Of a stretch of 36,511 bases of DNA, positions 7,578 through 14,400 are shown piece by piece. The stretch's first letter is position 1; each line of letters opens with the position of its first letter. A program made the position numbers and the translations under genes. This DNA comes from Armatimonadota bacterium (lineage in GTDB: Bacteria > Armatimonadota > Zipacnadia > Zipacnadales > VGFC01): positions 1 through 36,511 of the forward strand of contig VGFC01000021.1 in the NCBI GenBank assembly GCA_016869045.1, given 5' to 3'. The notes under the pieces were generated by a model. It saw only the letters and a program-made list of their open reading frames with translations. It had not been told where the DNA came from and did no database searches.

Positions 7578-9392
7578 CTACGGCGCGGGTGCTTCAGGCT
7601 TCACGGCGCCGAAGTCGTCCGGCTGGAGGAACTGGCGGCGGATGGCCTCCTCTTCCTCCGCGTTCGGGAGCTGACCCGCCTCGGTCAGCAGGCGGGGCGT
7701 GACGAGCAGGACGAGGTCGGTGTTGGTCGAGGTCTTCGCAGTGTGCCGGAACACGTTCCCCAGGATTGGGATGTCCCCCAGAACCGGGATCTTCTTCTTG
7801 CGGACTTCCTCCTGCTCCTGGGTGAGCCCGCCGATGAAGATCGTCTCACCGTCGGCGGCGCGGACCGTGCTCTCGGCGCGGCGGGTCGAGAGCAGCGGCA
7901 GGCCGCTCTGCGGGTCGATCTCCACGATGTTGCTCACCTCGGCCACGAGGTGTGACGTGATCTCCCGATTGCCGCCCGTCCACGGCGTCACCTGCAGCTT
8001 CACCCCGACCGGCACCGACTGGATGCGCTCCTGCTGCTGACCCCACTGCACGAAGTTGACCTTGATGAAGCGCTGGGCGCCGATGAAGATCTCCGCTTGC
8101 TGGCCGTTCACGGCCGCCATGCGGGGGTTGGCGCGGATCTTCGCTTGGCCGTTGCCGGCGAGCGCATCGAGGTGCACGGCCAAGTCGCGGGTGCGGGCGA
8201 CGAGGGCGCCGGTCGTGGGATCGACGAAGTCCTCCGGCCCGACGATGCGGTAGTCCACGGCGCCGCTGCGCGGGTCGGTGCCGACGATGTCGCTCGTGCC
8301 GAAGTACTTCCAGTGCAGCCCGCGCGTGAGCTGCTTCGTGTCGGTCAACTCGACGGCCAGCACCTCCACCATGATCAGCGGCGGCGCAACGTCCACGCGG
8401 CGGAGGTCGCTCTCGATCTTCTCGAGCATCTGGCTGGGCGCGGTGACGACGACGGCGTTCTGCTCCATGTTGGCATGGAGGTAGCTGAACAGGAACGTGG
8501 GCAGCAGGCTCTGGGCATCCCCGGCACGCAGGAACCGCATGGGGAAGGAGGCGGTCTCCGAGCGGTTGTAGGTGGCCATGTCGCGCGGGACGCCCTCGGA
8601 GATCATGATCACGTCGCCGTCCTGTGACAGCGCGAGCCCGTAGCCGCTCGCGATGCCGCGCAGCACGGCCAGGGGCTCGAGCCCACTCAGCCGGAGGCTG
8701 ACCTTGTGCTTCACGGCGTCATCGACGGCGGCGTTGATCCCGGCCTGGCGTGCGACCTCACCGATGACCTGATGGATGTCGGCATTGGTGGCGCGGACGG
8801 ACACCTTGCCGTCCTTGACGCTCACCTCAAGCTCCGTCCGCTTGCCCGAATCGGCTGCGGCCGTGCCGGTGGCGCCGGCCTCGCGCTCCACCGTACGCTC
8901 GCTGTGGAAGGTGAGCATGAAGGACTGGCGGTCGGCGCCCATGCTGTTCTCGAACTTCGCGGATTCGCTGAGCACGACGCGCATCTCGAGCCCGATGCCC
9001 TGCGGTGCATCTTGCGGGACGGAGACCTGGATGTAGCTCACGGGCGGCACGCTGACGTCTATGAAGTTGTCGGCGAGCTTCGAGCGCGCTCCGGGGAAGC
9101 GCACCGTCACCTCAGTGGCGCCCTTCTCGCGCTTGTCCCACCAGGACCCAAAGTCACGGTTCGGCGGTTCCCACTCGAGGAGGCCGTCGGCCTGCACGGC
9201 GATCTGCACGCCATTGGTCAGCGGCTTGGCGTCGATCGAGGTGAGGTTGTAGTAGACCTGCGCCCCCGCCGAGCCGGTGACGAGCAAGGCCAGGGCCGCG
9301 AGGGAGGCCAGGAGGGGGGCGCGATGAATCGCGCCCCTACATGATTGGGCGCCATGAATGGCGCCCCTACATGAGAGAGGTTTGAGGCTCAT
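7578..9392 (-). CDS. Secretin-family protein, third of three in tandem
   Basis: This encodes 604 residues. The ATG at 9392 directly follows the stop of the upstream secretin (TGA-ATG), with AAAGGTGG 9 nt upstream. The signal peptide core is LLASLAALALLVTGSAGA, preceded by residues encoded by palindromic repeats (CRGAIHGAQSCRGAIH). An AMIN-like N-terminal region (about 45-160) is followed by an STN-type domain (about 190-260, VRATNADIHQVIGEVARQAG), an N1-like domain (FPMRFLRAGDAQSLLPTFLF ... LEKIESDLRRVD), and a C-terminal secretin domain. The secretin signature is complete: ANPRMAAVNGQQAEIFIG, VGVKLQVTPW, ESTVRAADGETIFIGGL and KIPVLGDIPILGNVFR. Such proteins form multimeric outer-membrane gates for type II or IV pilus systems. 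No pilin, ATPase or inner-membrane partner is nearby. Confidence 0.93.
   Translation of the reverse strand: MSLKPLSCRGAIHGAQSCRGAIHRAPLLASLAALALLVTGSAGAQVYYNLTSIDAKPLTNGVQIAVQADGLLEWEPPNRDFGSWWDKREKGATEVTVRFPGARSKLADNFIDVSVPPVSYIQVSVPQDAPQGIGLEMRVVLSESAKFENSMGADRQSFMLTFHSERTVEREAGATGTAAADSGKRTELEVSVKDGKVSVRATNADIHQVIGEVARQAGINAAVDDAVKHKVSLRLSGLEPLAVLRGIASGYGLALSQDGDVIMISEGVPRDMATYNRSETASFPMRFLRAGDAQSLLPTFLFSYLHANMEQNAVVVTAPSQMLEKIESDLRRVDVAPPLIMVEVLAVELTDTKQLTRGLHWKYFGTSDIVGTDPRSGAVDYRIVGPEDFVDPTTGALVARTRDLAVHLDALAGNGQAKIRANPRMAAVNGQQAEIFIGAQRFIKVNFVQWGQQQERIQSVPVGVKLQVTPWTGGNREITSHLVAEVSNIVEIDPQSGLPLLSTRRAESTVRAADGETIFIGGLTQEQEEVRKKKIPVLGDIPILGNVFRHTAKTSTNTDLVLLVTPRLLTEAGQLPNAEEEEAIRRQFLQPDDFGAVKPEAPAP
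9316..9372. repeat. Two adjacent palindromic repeats inside the secretin 5' coding region
   Basis: Two units share the tail CCCCTACAT on the plus strand. One is GGGGCGCGAT-GA-ATCGCGCCCC (9316-9337), the other GGGCGCCAT-GA-ATGGCGCCC (9347-9366). The stems differ by compensated changes (CGAT/ATCG against CCAT/ATGG), so hairpin formation is conserved between copies. This is REP-like. The units lie in frame between the start codon and the hydrophobic core of the signal peptide. Confidence 0.8.
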
Positions 9393-11243
9393 TCAGCGGT
9401 ACCACCTTTGGAGTGCTTCCGGACGCTCGGACGACCAGCGGTTGGGGGGCCGGGCCGACGAGCGTCGGGGTAGGCTCAGGGCGCGCGGCTCGGGAGTCGG
9501 TGCGAAGCTGCGCGGGTCGTAGGAGGCCTGGGCTCCGAGGAGCACCAGGGCCTGCGTCACGTTCTCGGTACGGTTGCGCGCGCGGCCCAGGTCACCGATC
9601 AGCGGGAGGCGGAAGGGCCGGGCGCGACGGTGGCGGTCCTCGGACGACTCGAGACCCAGGCCGCCGAACACAATCGTGTCGCCGGAGGCCACTCGCACGG
9701 TGCCTTTGGCGGAGCGCGTCGCGACCAGCGGAAGGCCCTGCCGATCCACGGTGAGAACGGTGTTGGCCTGCACGCTCAAGGCGAGGGTGATGGTCTGGCC
9801 GTCGCCGCTCCACGGTTCGACGAGCACGCGGGAGCCCACGTCGGCCGATTCGAGCACGACCTCCTGGGTCATGGTCTCACCCGTGTAGACCGGGCGGGCG
9901 AAGGCGAAGAACTGACGCCGCCCGAGAAACAGCTCGCCCTGCGCCCCGCTGCCGACGGTGACGGAGGGGCAGACGCGGGTGCGGATGGTGCCGGCCTCGC
10001 GAAGGGCGCGCAGCTTGAGTTGCAGGTCGCTGAGGTGATCCTCCACCAGGCGGTAGCCCAGCCGGCCGGTGTCACCGTTGGTGGTGAACTCATGCCGACC
10101 ATCGGCGAAGATCAGCGCGGAGGCCGCGTCGAGCGCGCCCTGCGTCACCTGCTCGACGATCATCGCGGAGAGCCTGATCTGCGGCGTGGGCCGGTCGATC
10201 TTCCGCAGGTCGGCGTCGAGCTTGTCCAGGAGCTGCGGAGGGCCGGTGGCAACGACGGCGTTGTCACCGGGATTCACATGGACGTAACGCAGGAGGAAGT
10301 CGGGCAGCAACTCCACAGCCTCATCGGCCGGCAGGTGCTGTAGGCGGAAGGTGGCGGTCGGCGCGGCCCAGTACGAGTCGACTTCGGTCGGCAGGCCCTC
10401 GGTCACGTAGTAGACGCCGCCCACGGAGCGCACGCTGAGGCCGTAGGCGCGGGCGATGGCGCGCATCAGGTCCTCGGGCGGGACCTGTCGGACCGCGAGG
10501 CTGGTGCGGTAGTTGGCGCCGCCGCCAATGGTGACCCGGAGTCCGGTCGCCTCCGAGATCCGGCGGAGGACGTCGCTCAGCGGGCGGTTCAGCGCGTGCA
10601 CGGTCACGCAGCCCGCGTCGTCGGCGGTGACGCTCAGCGATGACTCGCTCGGCGCGACCTCCGTACGCGGCGGCTCCGGCTCGTAGTAGCGGTCGCTGGT
10701 GGCGATGACCACGATGCTGTGGCCGTCGCGCGAGCGCTCGGCGCTCACCCCCGGCGGCTCGGGCACCCACATCCCGAAGCCGTCCTGGCCGAGCCAGATG
10801 TAGTCCAGGTAGCCGCGCTTGTAGAGGACCACCTGGACCTCGAGACCGACGCCCTCGCGGGATTCGCGCGGGATGCTCAGGGACACGTGGCTGATCGGGT
10901 AGGCGCTCACATCCACGAAGCTGCCGAGCTTCGTGCGGCAGTTCACGAGCCGGAGCGGGAAGCTCCGCAGTGGCCGAGGCCTGGAGTAGTTCCCCTCGCG
11001 GACCTGGAAGTTCCCAGGGTCGAAGGTGCCGCGCACCATCCCGTCCGTGTTCAGCGTGATCCGTGTGGCATTGCTCAGCCGGTCAACCTTGATGTCGGTG
11101 AGGTTGCAGTAGACCTCCGTCTGCGCGCAGACGGACGGCAACGGCTGAAACACGAAGAGCAGGGGGAAAAGGGGACACCATACCAATTCGGGACGTCGTG
11201 AATTGGTATGGTGTCCCCTTTTTCCCGCGCATCGTGCCTTCAC
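9393..11243 (-). CDS. Divergent secretin-family protein, second of three in tandem
   Basis: This encodes 616 residues. The start is GTG at 11243, overlapping the TGA of the upstream secretin (GTGA), with AGGAGA 7 nt upstream. The signal peptide (LFPLLFVFQPLPSVCAQ) is partly encoded by an inserted palindromic repeat (residues 8-26). The order of domains matches its neighbours: an AMIN-like region starting VYCNLTDIKVDRLSNATRI, an STN-type domain near 215-285, an N1-like domain (FRLQHLPADEAVELLPDFLL), and a C-terminal secretin-like domain with TVRVASGDTIVFGGL. The usual VPxLxxxPxxGxLF signature is degraded to RPFRLPLIGDLGRAR, and the ANP block reads VCPSVTVGSGAQGELFLG. The C-terminus has a basic Arg/Pro/Ser-rich tail. 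It may be an accessory subunit rather than a pore-former. Family assignment is firm; activity is uncertain. Confidence 0.85.
   Translation of the reverse strand: MKARCAGKRGHHTNSRRPELVWCPLFPLLFVFQPLPSVCAQTEVYCNLTDIKVDRLSNATRITLNTDGMVRGTFDPGNFQVREGNYSRPRPLRSFPLRLVNCRTKLGSFVDVSAYPISHVSLSIPRESREGVGLEVQVVLYKRGYLDYIWLGQDGFGMWVPEPPGVSAERSRDGHSIVVIATSDRYYEPEPPRTEVAPSESSLSVTADDAGCVTVHALNRPLSDVLRRISEATGLRVTIGGGANYRTSLAVRQVPPEDLMRAIARAYGLSVRSVGGVYYVTEGLPTEVDSYWAAPTATFRLQHLPADEAVELLPDFLLRYVHVNPGDNAVVATGPPQLLDKLDADLRKIDRPTPQIRLSAMIVEQVTQGALDAASALIFADGRHEFTTNGDTGRLGYRLVEDHLSDLQLKLRALREAGTIRTRVCPSVTVGSGAQGELFLGRRQFFAFARPVYTGETMTQEVVLESADVGSRVLVEPWSGDGQTITLALSVQANTVLTVDRQGLPLVATRSAKGTVRVASGDTIVFGGLGLESSEDRHRRARPFRLPLIGDLGRARNRTENVTQALVLLGAQASYDPRSFAPTPEPRALSLPRRSSARPPNRWSSERPEALQRWYR
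11167..11222. repeat. Palindromic element, GGGACACCATAC family, copy A
   Basis: A 23-bp perfect inverted repeat (11167-11189 with 11200-11222; core GGGGACACCATACCAATT) surrounds a 10-nt centre containing GACGTC. It shares its core with the longer element at 23469-23569. It resembles the ends of REP/MITE elements mobilised by IS200-like tyrosine transposases, though no transposase is in the window. It lies within the signal-peptide coding region of the second secretin. Confidence 0.85.
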
Positions 11244-12607
11244 GGCTTCGTCTCCTGCGGTGGGGCCGGGGGCGCGATGTCGAAGCGGTCCATGAGGGCG
11301 CGCTCCTCTTCGGGCGGACGGTGGCCGGTCGGGGTGAGGATGCGCGGAGTCACGAAGACCGCCAGATCGGTCTTGGTCTTGTCGATTCGCTTGGACTTGA
11401 ACAGGCCGCCCACGATCGGCAGACTCGACAGCACCGGGATTCGCGAGCGCACCGAGCGGGTCTCCTCCTGCTGGAGGCCGCCGATGATGATCGTCTCGCC
11501 GTCGTTGGCGCGGACGACGGTGCGCGCCGAGCGGGTAGACTTGTCAGGCAGCCCCGTGTTCGGGTCGGGGGCGCCGAGCGTGCTGATCTCCTCGTCGATC
11601 TGCAGGATGATCTCGCCCTGGCCGCCGGTGAGGGGCGTCATGTCGAGCCGTACACCCGCGTCGATCGAGTTCTTGGTCATGTAGCTGTCCTGATCGCCCA
11701 TCGTGACCGGCGTGCTGAGGTAGCGCTGTTGACCGATGAAGATGCCGGCGGGCTGCCCGCTGACCGTAGAGATGTGAGGGTTCGCGCGCACGCGGGCCCT
11801 GCCGGCGCTCACGAGGGCGTCCAGGTTCACGTAGAAGTCGGCCGGCAGATTGGTGACGCTGCGGAACAGGAGCGTCCCCAGGAGCGTATTGGCCGAGAGC
11901 CCGTGGCCGGCGTGCACGAAGCCGGCGTCCAGGGCGAAGGTATCGAGGCTCGTATCAGTCAGCTCCACGACGAGCACGTCCAGCGTGATCTGCGCGGCGG
12001 GCTGATCGAACTTACGGATGTCCTCGGCGAACTTGTTCAGGACCGAGCGCGGCGCCGAGAGCACCACCGCGTTCTGCCCGGCATTGATCTTCACATGGTC
12101 CTGCAGGAAGACCGGCAGCAGCGACTTGGCCTGAGGCGCCTGCACGTACTTGGTGGTGATGCTGTCGATCTCGCTGAGGAGGTACGAAGATGGGTTCTTG
12201 GGGATGCCCTCGCTGACGATCAGGATGCCCTCGACCTCCGCGAACGAGAAGCCATAGGCGGCGACGATGTAGTCGATGGCCTCGCGGGGTTGCTTGTCCA
12301 CCAGGTTGATCGTGATCTTGCGCTTGACGCTGTCATCGACGATGAGCTGCAGGTTGGTCTTCTCCGCGAGCTGCGTAAACAGCGCATGTGCATCGGCGTT
12401 GACTGCAAAGAGCCGGACGCCGCCATCCGTGACCTGTATGTCCAAGGAGCTGCCGTCCGTCTTCTTCTCCTCGGTCTCACCGGTCTTGGCTTCCTTGGGG
12501 GCGTCCTTCGCTCCCTCGGCCTCCTGGGCGAAACCGCCGACGGCAGAGGAGAACGCCAAGAGGGCTAGAGTCAGGGCGGGCACAAGGGCTACTCGTATCG
12601 TGCGCAA
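11240..12607 (-). CDS. Secretin-family protein, first of three in tandem
   Basis: This encodes 455 residues from a TTG at 12607 with GAGGT 7 nt upstream. The frame is open further upstream, but only this start gives a clean signal peptide (MRTIRVALVPALTLALLAFS, cleavage likely after GGFA). A Lys/Glu-rich linker leads to an STN-type domain (about 75-150, AVNADAHALFTQLAEKTNLQ), an N1-like domain (KYVQAPQAKSLLPVFL ... FAEDIRKFD) and a C-terminal secretin domain with VRANPHISTVSGQPAGIFIG, GVRLDMTPL, VVRANDGETIIIGGL and RIPVLSSLPIVGGLFK. It lacks the AMIN-like region of its two neighbours, hence the shorter length. It is the first gene of a three-secretin operon with overlapping stops and starts, so stoichiometric expression is likely. 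The substrate and partners are unknown. Confidence 0.92.
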   Translation of the reverse strand: MRTIRVALVPALTLALLAFSSAVGGFAQEAEGAKDAPKEAKTGETEEKKTDGSSLDIQVTDGGVRLFAVNADAHALFTQLAEKTNLQLIVDDSVKRKITINLVDKQPREAIDYIVAAYGFSFAEVEGILIVSEGIPKNPSSYLLSEIDSITTKYVQAPQAKSLLPVFLQDHVKINAGQNAVVLSAPRSVLNKFAEDIRKFDQPAAQITLDVLVVELTDTSLDTFALDAGFVHAGHGLSANTLLGTLLFRSVTNLPADFYVNLDALVSAGRARVRANPHISTVSGQPAGIFIGQQRYLSTPVTMGDQDSYMTKNSIDAGVRLDMTPLTGGQGEIILQIDEEISTLGAPDPNTGLPDKSTRSARTVVRANDGETIIIGGLQQEETRSVRSRIPVLSSLPIVGGLFKSKRIDKTKTDLAVFVTPRILTPTGHRPPEEERALMDRFDIAPPAPPQETKP

Positions 12608-12815
12608 CGCGGGCACCTCGGATCGAGCATGGGGGAGTGGACGAACGGCACTCGAAGGGCAACGTCGCCCCGGGCCCTCCCTTCCCGGGGACACGCCGAT
12701 ACGGCCACACTCACAATACTGATGAACACGCCCGAAGGTTCTGCCAGTCAAAGGACGGATTCCGAGTGGCAAACGTTACGTCGCCTCCCGGGAATTGTGC
12801 TGCCCGCACCGGGGG

Positions 12816-13529
12816 CTACCGCACGTGACCGACCACGGAGAGGTAGACGGCCGTCTCGGTCTCGCCGTCCACACCGACCAGCGCGTTGACTTCATCGTCC
12901 AGGAACGCCCCGATGGCACAGCAGCCCAGACCGAGGGCGACGGCGGCTAGATGCAGCTGCGCGCCGAGGTACCCGGCGTCCAAGTAGATGTACCGATGGC
13001 CTCGGTCGCGGTACTTGGGCTTGCAGCGCGCGGGGACCGCGACCCAGATGAACACGACCCCGCAGTCGGCCGCCATCTCCTGCTCCAGCGCCGCGGCAGC
13101 AACTTCCTGGGAGAAGTCGCCCTCCGCCAGTAGATTGAGGCCCGCCGCGCGCACGTCATACTGCGCAATGCCCGAAGGGATGCCGCTCACGCGGTTGATC
13201 ACCAGGTAGGTGTCGAGCGGATGGAGCGCGCCGGCGGACGGCGACGCGCGGAAGCGGTCATCGGATGGGTGAAACGTCAGGCCCTGTGTCGCCCAGAACA
13301 ACTGGGACAACTCGGCCGGGGTCATGGGTCGGGAGGGATCGAAGTCCCGCAGGCTGCGGCGGGTCCGGATCGCCTGCCACAAGCCCGCGCCGTTCTCGGT
13401 GACAGGGGGCGGGAGGTCGATATGTCGGCCGGGTCGGGCAATCGCAACCGGCTGAACCGCCGATCCGCCGGGCCTGGCGTACTTGGTGGCCCGGTGGTAC
13501 GCGTCCCCAAGGCTCTCATTCGGACTCAT
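12816..13529 (-). CDS. SagB-type nitroreductase / NAD(P)H-FMN oxidoreductase
   Basis: This encodes 237 residues from ATG 13529 (MSPNESLGDAYHRATKYARP), chosen because GAGGA lies 8 nt upstream; a GTG five codons earlier has no ribosome site. The YHxxTKY start and the RRSLRDFDP ... SAGALHPLDTYLVI pattern are typical of SagB-type flavin oxidoreductases. LGAQLHLAAVALGLGCCAIGAFLDDE is the usual nitroreductase C-terminal FMN-binding region. Stand-alone members occur widely; those in SagB systems oxidise azolines in peptides, but no cyclodehydratase or precursor peptide is seen here. The gene overlaps the zinc-ribbon membrane protein gene by 14 nt and sits downstream of nrdJ, so it probably belongs to the same operon. 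Substrate is unknown. Confidence 0.88.
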   Translation of the reverse strand: MSPNESLGDAYHRATKYARPGGSAVQPVAIARPGRHIDLPPPVTENGAGLWQAIRTRRSLRDFDPSRPMTPAELSQLFWATQGLTFHPSDDRFRASPSAGALHPLDTYLVINRVSGIPSGIAQYDVRAAGLNLLAEGDFSQEVAAAALEQEMAADCGVVFIWVAVPARCKPKYRDRGHRYIYLDAGYLGAQLHLAAVALGLGCCAIGAFLDDEVNALVGVDGETETAVYLSVVGHVR

Positions 13530-14388
13530 GGGCCGGTTCCTCACCGGCGGCAGGTTCGGGTTCCTCGGCTGGCGGCTCCGTGGGCTCCTCGGGCGTCTCG
13601 GCCGGGACCTCAGCAGGCGGCTCGATCGGAGGATTCCACGCGGACCGGCGACGCTCGGGGCCCCGCAACTCCACCATGAACGGACGCCCGACGTCGGCGA
13701 GCACCGCGTCGAAGGATCGGCCGCAGTACGGGCAGGCCGGCGCCGGGAGAGGACCCGACAGCTCCGTAGGCCGCCAGAGACTGATGGCGAGGCCTTGCCG
13801 ACACCCGCCGCAGGCCACCCACGAGGCCTCCTCCCAGCGCGCGGGCGCCTCGGGAGGAGCGTGGGCTACGACCTCGGCCGCCAGCACATCCAGGCGCGCG
13901 ATGACATCATCGAAGACGAACATCCCGCGCTCCGAGAGCAGCACGTAGTCGGGGCGGTACTCCGCGAACGGCGCTCCGGCCGCAGTCTCCGGCTCGTGCA
14001 CGAGGCTGCCGCCGGACTCGGCCACCTCCGCTGGCCCACGACCGCAATCGGCGAAGAAGTCATGCACTTCGCGCCAGGGCACGCGGGTGACGGCTCCGAG
14101 CCCGCGACGGAAACTGATGGCTGTGGGGTCGGTCTTGATTCGGAACTCGGCCTCGCTCACGACCGCCCAGAGCAACACGATGAGGGGCAACGGTAGCAGG
14201 CGGAGTGTCCAGGTCAGCCAGGCGGGGTAGGCGGCGGCAACCGGCGAGTTCGGGAGCGTGGTGAGGAGACCGATCCCGGCCACGAAGAGCACGCCGACGG
14301 CGGCCACGAGACCGCCGCAGGATTGGGTAGGGATGAAGTAGCGGGTCGTGGGAGGCGACTCAGCGGCAGTGACAGGCTCGGATTCCAT
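13516..14388 (-). CDS. Membrane protein with zinc ribbon and Pro/Glu-rich tail
   Basis: This encodes 290 residues. Two transmembrane helices are seen near the N-terminus: LVAAVGVLFVAGIGLLTTL and LTWTLRLLPLPLIVLLWAVV. They are followed by a PH-like segment (EFRIKTDPTAISFRRGLGAVTRVPWREV, part of a bacterial-PH-domain style strand pattern). Two Cys pairs (CGGC and CPYC, about 22 residues apart) suggest a zinc ribbon. The final 50 residues are an acidic Pro/Glu repeat (PPAEVPAETPEEPTEPPAEE). The gene starts 12 nt after the nrdJ stop and overlaps the nitroreductase by 14 nt. I do not recognise a named family; the PH-like call is weak. Confidence 0.82.
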   Translation of the reverse strand: MESEPVTAAESPPTTRYFIPTQSCGGLVAAVGVLFVAGIGLLTTLPNSPVAAAYPAWLTWTLRLLPLPLIVLLWAVVSEAEFRIKTDPTAISFRRGLGAVTRVPWREVHDFFADCGRGPAEVAESGGSLVHEPETAAGAPFAEYRPDYVLLSERGMFVFDDVIARLDVLAAEVVAHAPPEAPARWEEASWVACGGCRQGLAISLWRPTELSGPLPAPACPYCGRSFDAVLADVGRPFMVELRGPERRRSAWNPPIEPPAEVPAETPEEPTEPPAEEPEPAAGEEPAHESE

Positions 14389-14400
14389 GTGGTAAGCGCC

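Noticed and set aside
9316-9372. CRISPR-like array
   Set aside because: There are only two units, without regular spacers; the units are palindromes of a REP-like family.
12608-12815. Promoter for the secretin operon
   Set aside because: A TTGACT is present on the minus strand, but no acceptable -10 lies at 16-18 nt, so I do not call it.
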